A DNA stretch of 64,000 nt from assembly GCF_001905445.1 (NCBI RefSeq), contig NZ_LIVQ01000003.1, forward strand, positions 807,445 to 871,444. The letters are read 5' to 3'. The position numbers and the translations under genes are program-made. This document shows positions 8,548 through 16,647 of this stretch, one piece after another. The notes under the pieces are model-generated. The model was not told the DNA's origin. It was given only the letters and a program-made list of their open reading frames with translations, and made no database searches. How positions within the stretch are numbered: position 1 is the first letter of the stretch; each line of letters opens with the position of its first letter. Source of the stretch: Streptomyces sp. CB00455. GTDB lineage: Bacteria; Actinomycetota; Actinomycetes; Streptomycetales; Streptomycetaceae.

Positions 8548-9873
8548 ATGGCGAACTTCGCCAAGCCGAGCGCCCCGCGCTTCAGCGTGGAGGTGTACCA
8601 GAACGAGTTCCTCCCCCAGGGCGGGCGGGACGTCCACGCCATCGTCACGGTCAGCTCCACCGGCGGGGCCACCGCCACACGCGCGTCGGCCGCCCACGGC
8701 TCGGCAGCGGTGGTGATCATGGTGGACTGCTCGGGGTCCATGGAGTACCCGCCGGAGAAGATGCGCGGTGCCCGCGAGGCCACGGCCGCCGCCGTCGACA
8801 CCCTGCGCGACGGCACCTCCTTCGCCGTGGTCGCCGGCACCCACGTGGCCAAGGAGGTCTATCCGGGCCAGGGCCGTCTCGCCGTCGCCGATCCGGTCAC
8901 CCGCAGCCAGGCGAAGGAGGCGCTGCGCGGACTCGCCTCCGGCGGAGGCACGGCCATCGGCACCTGGCTGCGCCTGGCCGACGGGCTGCTGCGCCAGTCC
9001 TCCGCCGCCATCCGGCACGGGATCCTGCTCACCGACGGCCGTAACGAACACGAGGACCCGGCCGTGCTGCGCGCCACCCTCGACGCGTGCGCGGGCCGCT
9101 TCACCTGCGACGCCCGCGGGGTGGGCACGGACTGGGAGGTCAAGGAGGTCACCGGGATCGCGAGCGCGCTGCTCGGCTCCGCCGACATAGTGGCCGATCC
9201 CGCCCACCTCGCCGGGGACTTCACGCGCATGATGGAGAACGTCATGGGCAAGGAGGTCGCCGATGTCGCGCTGCGGCTGTGGACGCCGGTCGGGGCGGAG
9301 GTCCGTTACGTCAAGCAGGTCGCGCCCGCCGTCCAGGACCTCACCGACCGCCGCACGGAGGCGGGCCCGCGGGCCGGCGACTACCCGACCGGCTCCTGGG
9401 GCGACGAGTCCCGCGAGTACCACGTGTGCGTCCGCGTCCCGGGAGCGGGCGTGGGCCAGGAGATGCTGGCCGCCCGCGCCACGCTGGTCCTGCCGGGAAC
9501 CGCCGGGGAGCCCCCGACCGTCCTCGCCCAGGGACTGGTACGCGCGGTGTGGACGGACGACCTGGCCGCCTCCACCGCCATCAACCCGCAGGTGGCCCAC
9601 TACACCGGGCAGGCGGAGCTCGCGCAGGCTATCCAGCAGGGCCTGGAAGCCCGCAAACTGGGCGATGTCGGCGGTGCGACGGCCAAACTCGGGCGTGCGG
9701 TACAGCTGGCCAGTGCCTCCGGGAACGCCGACACTGCGAGACTGCTGGCGAAGGTGGTGGATGTCGTGGATGCCGCGGCGGGTACTGTGCGGCTGAAAGC
9801 GAAGGTCGCCGACGCCGACGAGATGACCCTCGAAACGCGTTCCACGCAGACCGTCCGAGTGAAGAAGACCTGA
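8548..9873 (+). CDS. vWA-domain protein (TerY-like partner of the kinase and phosphatase)
   Basis: This is a 441-residue soluble protein. The von Willebrand A domain covers about residues 50-230 with a complete MIDAS: DCSGS (Asp60, Ser62, Ser64), GGGTAIG for the threonine and LLTDGRN for the distal aspartate. The remaining C-terminal half looks like a beta-rich domain followed by helices. The start follows a clear gaggag site at 8534-8539. A vWA, PP2C and kinase triad is a recurring bacterial set (TerY-P triad in comparative genomics). Here it is joined to glnX-glnH-pknG. The ligand of the MIDAS site is unknown. Confidence 0.85.
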   Translation: MANFAKPSAPRFSVEVYQNEFLPQGGRDVHAIVTVSSTGGATATRASAAHGSAAVVIMVDCSGSMEYPPEKMRGAREATAAAVDTLRDGTSFAVVAGTHVAKEVYPGQGRLAVADPVTRSQAKEALRGLASGGGTAIGTWLRLADGLLRQSSAAIRHGILLTDGRNEHEDPAVLRATLDACAGRFTCDARGVGTDWEVKEVTGIASALLGSADIVADPAHLAGDFTRMMENVMGKEVADVALRLWTPVGAEVRYVKQVAPAVQDLTDRRTEAGPRAGDYPTGSWGDESREYHVCVRVPGAGVGQEMLAARATLVLPGTAGEPPTVLAQGLVRAVWTDDLAASTAINPQVAHYTGQAELAQAIQQGLEARKLGDVGGATAKLGRAVQLASASGNADTARLLAKVVDVVDAAAGTVRLKAKVADADEMTLETRSTQTVRVKKT

Positions 9874-9927
9874 GACCTGAGAAGACCTGACGCGATGACG
9901 CAGGGAGAAGAAGGGGGAAGCGCCGCC

Positions 9928-11001
9928 ATGCCGACCTGCCCGAACGGGCACCAGTCCGCCTCCGACGACTGGTGCGAGGTCTGCGGCCACCGCATGGCTG
10001 CCTCGGAGGGTCCCCCTCCGGCTCCCTCCTACGGCTACGGCTTCCCCCCGACCGCCGGCGAGCCGACGGCCCAGGCGGAGCTCTGCCCGCAGTGCCGCAC
10101 CCCGCGCGAGGCCATGGCGCCGTTCTGCGAGGAGTGCCGGTACAACTTCCTGACCCGTGCGGCGACGTCGTACACGCCGCCCGCCCCGGAATCGGCGGGC
10201 CAGGGGGCGGGGACCGCGCCCCGGTCCTCGTCGCCCTCCACGCCTCCGCCGCCGGTGCAGGCACCGGCGACGTACGCGCAGGACCACTTCGAGTACCAGG
10301 GGTCGCGCCCTTCCCGGGTCAACCGGCCGGCCGAGCCGCTCCAGCGCGAGGACGACTGGCTGCTGCCGCCTCCCGCGCACGAGCCGCAGCAGGAGTACCA
10401 GCAGCAGCCCCCGCCGCAGCAGTCGCACCAGCAGCAGTACCAGCAGCAGCCCCCGCCGCCGCGGGAGTACCAGCAGGAGTACCAGCACCAGCCGCCCCAG
10501 CAGCAGCAATACCAGCAGCAGCCCCCGCAACAGCAGCAGCAGTCGCACCAGCCGCAACAGCAGCAGCAGTCGCACCAGCCCTTCCCCTCGCAGGGCGGTT
10601 CCTGGACGGCGACGATCGCCCCCGACCGCTCGTACTTCATGGCGATGATGCAGCGCAGCGGCCCCGAGGCGGCCGGGCTCAACCTGCCCGCGTACTCCCC
10701 GGAGCAGCACCTGCCGCTCTCCGGCAACCAGATCACCATCGGCCGCCGCCGCGCTTCCACGGGGGAGTCCCCCGACATCGACCTGTCGGTGCCCCCGGAG
10801 GACCCGGGCGTCTCCCACCAGCACGCGGTCCTCGTCCAGCAGCCCGACCTGAGCTGGGCGGTGGTGGACCAGAACTCCACCAACGGCACCACGATCAACG
10901 GCGGCGAGGAGCCGATCCAGCCCTACGTCCCGGTCCCGCTCGCCGACGGCGACCGCGTCCACGTCGGCGCCTGGACCACGATCACCGTCCGCCGGGGCTG
11001 A
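9928..11001 (+). CDS. Zinc-ribbon, Gln/Pro-rich FHA-domain protein
   Basis: This 357-residue protein has two N-terminal zinc-binding motifs (C4..H8..C16..C19 and LCPQC..FCEEC). A long Gln/Pro/Tyr-rich tract covers about residues 150-220. The FHA domain fills the last 100 residues, with IGRRR, SHQHAVL and the phosphothreonine-contacting NSTNGT stretch intact. I chose ATG 9928, which has gggggaag just upstream; ATG 9895 in frame is possible but lacks a good site. FHA proteins such as GarA/OdhI are PknG targets in other actinobacteria. This one lacks the N-terminal ETTS phosphorylation motif of those proteins, so its link to the kinase is inferred from the operon. Confidence 0.85.
   Translation: MPTCPNGHQSASDDWCEVCGHRMAASEGPPPAPSYGYGFPPTAGEPTAQAELCPQCRTPREAMAPFCEECRYNFLTRAATSYTPPAPESAGQGAGTAPRSSSPSTPPPPVQAPATYAQDHFEYQGSRPSRVNRPAEPLQREDDWLLPPPAHEPQQEYQQQPPPQQSHQQQYQQQPPPPREYQQEYQHQPPQQQQYQQQPPQQQQQSHQPQQQQQSHQPFPSQGGSWTATIAPDRSYFMAMMQRSGPEAAGLNLPAYSPEQHLPLSGNQITIGRRRASTGESPDIDLSVPPEDPGVSHQHAVLVQQPDLSWAVVDQNSTNGTTINGGEEPIQPYVPVPLADGDRVHVGAWTTITVRRG
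10384..10581 (+). repeat. In-frame Gln/Pro codon repeat tract
   Basis: CAG-rich repeats within the FHA gene encode alternating poly-Gln, PPP and QSHQ blocks. The units are irregular (QQQPPPQQ, QYQQQPP, QQSHQP), which suggests slippage-driven length change. The tract separates the zinc ribbons from the FHA domain. Confidence 0.8.
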
Positions 11002-11020
11002 GGCCGCCGCCTCAGCCCCG
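10993..11020. terminator. Bidirectional terminator between convergent genes
   Basis: A perfect 12-bp stem (cggggctgaggc / gcctcagccccg) has a 4-base loop. It overlaps the FHA stop codon and the stop codon of the convergent methyltransferase gene. There is no T-run, as is usual in streptomycetes. Confidence 0.75.
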
Positions 11021-11995
11021 CGCCTCCCCCAGGGGCCAGACGTACGGACCCTGGGGGTCGTCGAGCCACGACCACTGGCCGGTGGCGCCGACGGTGACCC
11101 CGAAGCGCTCGCGGGACGGCCGGCCCTCCCGGCGCCACAGGTCCAGGGCCTCGCGGGGGTGCAGGACCCCCTCGGTCAGGACGAGCATGAACTGCAGGCG
11201 CTCGTTCTCCACCAGCTCGTACGGCAGCCCCTCCGAGGCCCGCGGTGGCGACGCGGTGGAACCCCGAAGCGGGACGAAGTACGCCGGGGTGTGCAGGAAG
11301 CGGCCCTCCGCCAGGTCGGGGCCCTGCACGGTGAGGGCGATCAGCCCGGTCGACAGCGGGGCCAGGATCCGCGCCCCGGGGCGGCACTGCCCGAGCCAGG
11401 CGGGCGGGACGATCGGCAGCGTGCAGGTCACCATGATCCGGTCGAACGGGGCCCGGGAGGGGCAGCCGCGCGCCCCGTCCCCCGTGATGACGGCGGGGTG
11501 GTAGCCGATGGCGGCCAGGTGCCTGCGGGCGGACTCGGTGATCTCCTCGTCCAGGTCGACGGTGGTGACGAGGTCCTCGCCCAGCCGGTGGCAGAGCAGG
11601 GCCGCGTTGTAGCCGGTGCCCGCGCCGATCTCCAGCACGTTGTCGCCGTCGCGTACCTCCAGGGCTTCCAGCATCCTGGCCATCAGGGAGGGCTGGCTGC
11701 TGGAGGAGAGCAGCTCGCCGTCGCGCAGCCGGGTGGCGAGCGGGGCGTCCGTGTAGACGCCGCGCAGCCAGCGGGCCCGCCGCTCGGGGTCGGGGTCCTC
11801 GGCCCAGAGCCTTTCGTGGCCGGCGCCGCGGCCGGTCCAGAAGTAGGGGACGAAGACGTGCCGCGGCACGGCGGCGAACGCGGCCCGCCAGAGCGGATCG
11901 TCCAGCGCTCCCGCCGCCGTCAGCTCCCTCACCTGGGCGGCGTGCGCGGTCTCCCGCAGGTCACGCGGCGCGGTGCGTGAGGTGTGTGCGCCCAT
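11012..11995 (-). CDS. PCMT-like (protein-L-isoaspartate O-methyltransferase) SAM methyltransferase
   Basis: This 327-residue protein has the isoaspartate-methyltransferase layout. An N-terminal helical lead reads VPRHVFVP. The family signature lies around SSSQPSLMARMLEAL, followed by the SAM-binding motif LEIGAGTGYNAALL and the acidic VDLDEEI that contacts the ribose. The C-terminal 100 residues (RGSTASPPRASEG onward) are specific to actinobacterial members. Classical PCMT repairs isoaspartyl damage; members of this group have also been recruited for peptide modification, so the substrate is open. No precursor peptide is seen beside it. It is divergent from the haemoglobin gene across a 104-bp region holding a palindrome. 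Confidence 0.8.
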   Translation of the reverse strand: MGAHTSRTAPRDLRETAHAAQVRELTAAGALDDPLWRAAFAAVPRHVFVPYFWTGRGAGHERLWAEDPDPERRARWLRGVYTDAPLATRLRDGELLSSSSQPSLMARMLEALEVRDGDNVLEIGAGTGYNAALLCHRLGEDLVTTVDLDEEITESARRHLAAIGYHPAVITGDGARGCPSRAPFDRIMVTCTLPIVPPAWLGQCRPGARILAPLSTGLIALTVQGPDLAEGRFLHTPAYFVPLRGSTASPPRASEGLPYELVENERLQFMLVLTEGVLHPREALDLWRREGRPSRERFGVTVGATGQWSWLDDPQGPYVWPLGEARG

Positions 11996-12050
11996 GACTC
12001 CACTGTCCTGCGGGCGGCCTCCGTGTGCGACCGCGCACGGATCCCGGCGG

Positions 12051-12064
12051 GGGTCCTAGGACCC
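12051..12064. promoter_or_regulatory. 14-bp palindrome between methyltransferase and haemoglobin genes
   Basis: GGGTCCTAGGACCC is a perfect palindrome in the divergent promoter region, 36 bp from the haemoglobin start. It has the same length and GGG..CCC frame as DosR/DevR-type boxes (GGGACT-WW-AGTCCC), matching 10 of 14 positions. The regulator is inferred. Confidence 0.4.
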
Positions 12065-12099
12065 GGGACCTCCGTCCGGGCGTCTGAGACGATGGTCGG

Positions 12100-12501
12100 G
12101 TGAATGAGATTCCGCGGGGCACGCTTCAGGAGCAGACCTTCTACGAGCAGGTGGGCGGCGAAGAGACCTTCCGCCGTCTCGTGCGGCGCTTCTACGAGGG
12201 CGTCGCGCAGGACCCGCTGCTGCGTCCGATGTACCCCGAGGAGGACCTGGGTCCGGCCGAGGAGCGGTTCACCCTGTTCCTGATCCAGTACTGGGGCGGG
12301 CCGACCACCTACAGCGAGGACCGCGGTCACCCGCGCCTGCGGATGCGGCACGCCCCGTTCAAGGTGGACGCCGCGGCGCACGACGCCTGGCTCGGCCACA
12401 TGCGGGTGGCGCTGGACGAGCTGGGTCTCGCGCCGGAGCACGAGGCGCAGCTGTGGAAGTACCTGACGTACGCCGCGGCATCCATGATCAACTCGGCTTA
12501 G
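12100..12501 (+). CDS. glbO: Group II truncated haemoglobin (trHbO)
   Basis: This 133-residue protein is the normal length for a group II 2-on-2 haemoglobin. Visible landmarks are the Phe-Tyr of the B helix (RRFYEGV), the CD-region FLIQYWGGP, the proximal histidine in RMRHAPF and the Trp at G8 in AWLGHM. These are typical of mycobacterial and streptomycete HbO. The GTG start at 12100 gives the expected N-terminus MNEIPRGTLQEQTFYEQVGG. The usual roles proposed are oxygen or peroxide chemistry near the membrane. It is transcribed away from the PCMT-like gene. Confidence 0.9.
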   Translation: MNEIPRGTLQEQTFYEQVGGEETFRRLVRRFYEGVAQDPLLRPMYPEEDLGPAEERFTLFLIQYWGGPTTYSEDRGHPRLRMRHAPFKVDAAAHDAWLGHMRVALDELGLAPEHEAQLWKYLTYAAASMINSA

Positions 12502-12530
12502 ACGCGTCGTACGGGGGGCCGGCCGGGGGC

Positions 12531-12547
12531 GCCCGCAGGGTGCGGGC
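12531..12547. terminator. Weak hairpin between convergent genes
   Basis: A 7-bp stem (gcccgca / tgcgggc) with a GGG loop lies after the haemoglobin stop. The rest of 12548-12628 repeats a cgggtcag-type word three times (about 12579, 12600 and 12625), with no gene seen. Confidence 0.4.
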
Positions 12548-12628
12548 CCGCCCGCGTACAGAGGGCCGCGCGGTGCGCCCGGGTCAGACCTCTTCAGACC
12601 GGGTCAGGCCGGGCACGGTGCCCCCGGG

Positions 12629-13372
12629 TCAGACCGGCCGGACCTGGAGGGCGCCCAGGGCGTCCGTGTGCCCGGGGCGGCGCATGGCGACGGAGCCGTA
12701 CGGGGTGCGCAGCCGCAGCCAGCTCCCCGCGGCCAGCAGGGCCAGGGGGGCGGGGCCGGTGGAGACGGGGCCCGCGGCGGGCACGGTGGACCGTACGGGC
12801 CTCAGGAAGCCCAGGGACTGCGCGGCGTGCACGGCGCGCAGCGGGAGCTCGGTGTCGCCCAGCGTCCGGGACCAGATCTCGCGGCCGATGCGGTCGCGCT
12901 CGGAGCGGGTCCGGTGCTGCGCGGGCAGGGCTTCGTCGCGGCTGCGGAACTCCGCCACGGCGCCCGCCACGGCCGTCCGGATCTCCTCGGGACCGGGCAG
13001 CCCGGGCAGCTGCCGCCAGCCGCCGCGGGGCGGGAGCACCCCGGTCCAGGGCGGCCCGGTGACGGCGCCGGGGACGGTGGCCGCGGCCGCGGCTTCGTCC
13101 ACCGACTCCAGGAACTCGCCGGCGGACACGGTCCGGTCCAGCGGCGCCCCGACGGGCTCGGCGAGCCGCACCGTGCGGATGGCCAGGACCTCGAAGGACG
13201 GCGGCCGTCCGAAGACGGCGAGCGCGCCGCCGCCTTCCCCCGAGGGCACCGGCGCGGCCGGGGCCCCCTGGAGGCGGACCGCGGCGGCGCGGTCGTAGTG
13301 CACCAGCCGGCCCAGGAAGGCGGCGAGGTCCGCCGCCTCCCCGGAGTCCGCGAAGTGCAGCCGGTCGCTCAT
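12629..13372 (-). CDS. Conserved hypothetical protein coupled to a thioesterase
   Basis: This is a 247-residue soluble protein, rich in Ala, Pro and Arg, that I do not recognise. There is no signal peptide, membrane helix or catalytic motif. Two segments look globular: residues 1-100, ending with a strand-rich stretch, and a charged helical part around 150-185. ATG 13372 overlaps the stop of the upstream thioesterase gene (ATGA), so the two genes are translationally coupled and probably share a process. Third positions are strongly G/C, which supports a real gene. Confidence 0.7.
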   Translation of the reverse strand: MSDRLHFADSGEAADLAAFLGRLVHYDRAAAVRLQGAPAAPVPSGEGGGALAVFGRPPSFEVLAIRTVRLAEPVGAPLDRTVSAGEFLESVDEAAAAATVPGAVTGPPWTGVLPPRGGWRQLPGLPGPEEIRTAVAGAVAEFRSRDEALPAQHRTRSERDRIGREIWSRTLGDTELPLRAVHAAQSLGFLRPVRSTVPAAGPVSTGPAPLALLAAGSWLRLRTPYGSVAMRRPGHTDALGALQVRPV

Positions 13373-13824
13373 GCCGCGAGGCGCCCTTCCGAGCGGGCGG
13401 GCTCGTCGAGGTACTTCTCCAGGAAGTGCTTCTCCTCGGTCGTGATGCGGCGGGGCCGCCCCTCGGCGAGGTTGTAGGGCACGACCACGGTAGAGGCCCG
13501 CACGTAGACCTTCTCGGGCGTTTCGGCGGTCGCCTCGTCCTTGACCTCGTAACCGATGGTCAGGGACGCGGCGCCGATCCGGGTCACCCAGGACTCGATG
13601 AGCACCGGCTCGTGACGGTGCACGAGGGGCAGCTTGTAGTCGATCTCGTGGCGGGCCACGACGGACCCGCCCGTGAAGGACTCGCTGCCCTCCCCCGGCG
13701 CCAGCCGGAACATGAAGTCGATCCTCGCCTCCTCCAAGTAGCGGAGGAAGACCACGTTGTTCACGTGGCCGAAGGAGTCCATGTCCGACCAGCGCAGGGG
13801 GCACCGGTAGTGGTGTCTGGCCAT
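13369..13824 (-). CDS. Hotdog-fold acyl-CoA thioesterase (4HBT family)
   Basis: This 151-residue protein is the usual length for a single hotdog domain. The 4-hydroxybenzoyl-CoA-thioesterase signature is at the N-terminus: WSDMDSFGHVNNVVFLRYLEEAR, with the catalytic aspartate in SDMDxxGHVNN. YKLPLVHRHEPVLIESW follows. The start at 13824 is set by gaggt 8 bases upstream and by the family N-terminus (MARHHYRCPLRWSDMD). It would hydrolyse acyl-CoA thioesters in the cytosol; the acyl chain cannot be read from sequence. It lies 10 bp from the EttA gene and is likely co-transcribed with it. Confidence 0.85.
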   Translation of the reverse strand: MARHHYRCPLRWSDMDSFGHVNNVVFLRYLEEARIDFMFRLAPGEGSESFTGGSVVARHEIDYKLPLVHRHEPVLIESWVTRIGAASLTIGYEVKDEATAETPEKVYVRASTVVVPYNLAEGRPRRITTEEKHFLEKYLDEPARSEGRLAA

Positions 13825-13834
13825 GGTGCGGACC

Positions 13835-15499
<1,665 letters not shown>

Positions 15500-15669
15500 G
15501 AGAAACCGTCCGGCAGATCGATGGGTGGGCAGATACACCCCATCTTGCCAGGCGTCCATACCTCGGGGGAAACGCGTATGGTCAGCGCCCCTGAGCTGGG
15601 GCGCGGCCGGAGGCTGACCTCACGCTCTGGTCACCGTTCGTCGTCATGGATGGACATTGGAGACCCTTT

Positions 15670-15690
15670 GACGGCCCACAGAGGGCCCGG
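15670..15690 (+). repeat. Left direct repeat flanking a lower-GC gene
   Basis: The unit reads gacggccca-C-aga-G-ggcccgg. It matches 16478-16498 at 19 of 21 positions, in the same orientation. The pair brackets 787 bp with one gene of atypical composition. Confidence 0.55.
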
Positions 15691-15701
15691 GACGGTGCCC
15701 C

Positions 15702-15727
15702 GGCGGTCGCTACCGGTAGCGACCGCC
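15702..15727. repeat. 26-bp perfect palindrome
   Basis: The half-site is ggcggtcgctacc and the full element is uninterrupted. It could be an operator for a dimeric regulator or a cruciform. It lies 155 bp before the 15882 gene. Confidence 0.7.
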
Positions 15728-15732
15728 TCGCC

Positions 15733-15756
15733 GGCGCCGGCAACCCTGCCGGCGCC
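15733..15756. terminator. Stem-loop next to the palindrome
   Basis: A 10-bp perfect stem (ggcgccggca / tgccggcgcc) has an ACCC loop, only 5 bp from the 26-bp palindrome. It may be a terminator shielding the gene at 15882 from outside transcription. There is no T-tract. Confidence 0.45.
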
Positions 15757-15881
15757 CCGGACCGCCGTCGATCAATCAGCATGGTGGGGCGGTGCCGATG
15801 TGCCCAAGCGGCACCCGCCACCGCCTCATCACGGGCAGGATGCCCCTGAAATGACGAACGCTCGATCTTCCGGGGGGTCCA

Positions 15882-16457
15882 GTGGGCAGCGCACTCATCG
15901 GGTTGGTAGCGGCCGTAGTCGGGATCTCAGGCACCCTCATAGCGTCCCTACTGTCGCCACGCCTGCTGGCTCGCATTCAGTCAGAGCAGTTCGCTCGTCA
16001 GCAGCAGGTAGCCGAAGCGGAATGGCTTCGTGAGCAACAGGTGGCCGAACTGGCCCGTCGGCGGCAGGGCTACATGAACGTCAACGCAGCCTTCCGCCGC
16101 TACCGAACTGATCTGATGAACTTTCTGTGGACCGTGCACAAGGACTCAGTGACCGTAGAAGCAAGGGAAGTGGTCGAAGAGGCGCGACGCGATCACCACT
16201 CAGTCTTCGCCGAGGCTCAGGTGGTGGCGTCCGGCGCGGTCCTGGCCGAGCTGAACAACATGACGAAGGCCCTGTCCGAGACCTACCGAAGGATCATGTG
16301 CCTGGAAGAGGGCAACCCCGACGCGGACGGATCATTCGATGAGATCCGAACGGACTTCGTTCAGCTCTGGGAGCAGTGGGAGAAAATGCTCGACGCAATG
16401 CGAGCCGATCTAGGCGTGGAAAACAGCTCTACCGAGCAAGCCTGGGTTGGCTCCTGA
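15882..16457 (+). CDS. Membrane-anchored coiled-coil protein of unknown function, lower GC
   Basis: This is a 191-residue protein. A hydrophobic segment at residues 4-25 (IGLVAAVVGISGTLIASLL) is followed by a long charged helix rich in Gln/Glu/Arg (about 30-62, coiled coil) and further helices. No enzyme motif is visible. Base composition is clearly below its neighbours, with many A- or T-ending codons (gaa, gta, tca, act), suggesting transfer. The GTG start at 15882 has cggggggtcc upstream. The gene stands alone, bracketed by imperfect 21-bp direct repeats and preceded by two inverted repeats. Role unknown. Confidence 0.75.
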   Translation: MGSALIGLVAAVVGISGTLIASLLSPRLLARIQSEQFARQQQVAEAEWLREQQVAELARRRQGYMNVNAAFRRYRTDLMNFLWTVHKDSVTVEAREVVEEARRDHHSVFAEAQVVASGAVLAELNNMTKALSETYRRIMCLEEGNPDADGSFDEIRTDFVQLWEQWEKMLDAMRADLGVENSSTEQAWVGS

Positions 16458-16477
16458 CAACTGCCCCCATCGCCTCA

Positions 16478-16498
16478 GACGGCCCATAGACGGCCCGG
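16478..16498 (+). repeat. Right direct repeat flanking the lower-GC gene
   Basis: The unit reads gacggccca-T-aga-C-ggcccgg, the partner of 15670-15690 with two mismatches. It begins 20 bp after the stop codon of the flanked gene. Confidence 0.55.
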
Positions 16499-16647
16499 AT
16501 GGACGGAGGTCACCCCCGGCCTGGGCGGTCCCGGCGGGGGCGGAGGGGCGCCGCCCGCGGGTGGCGGCTCCCTCCGGGGCACGGGAGCGGTCCGGGCACG
16601 GGAAGCGAAGGGGGAGGGGGAGGAGCGGACGAGGACGCTCCGGGCGG

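Larger units (their letters stand above)
15500..15881. other. Non-coding stretch upstream of ettA with repeats
   Basis: The first 150 bp should carry the ettA promoter on the minus strand; I see no convincing -35/-10 pair. The right part holds the left copy of a direct repeat (15670-15690), a 26-bp palindrome and a second hairpin, described separately. No ORF with streptomycete codon bias is present. Confidence 0.6.

Noticed and set aside
11012..11995. PCMT-like gene as part of a modified-peptide (graspetide or lanthipeptide) cluster
   Set aside because: No precursor peptide, ATP-grasp or lanthionine synthetase gene is adjacent.
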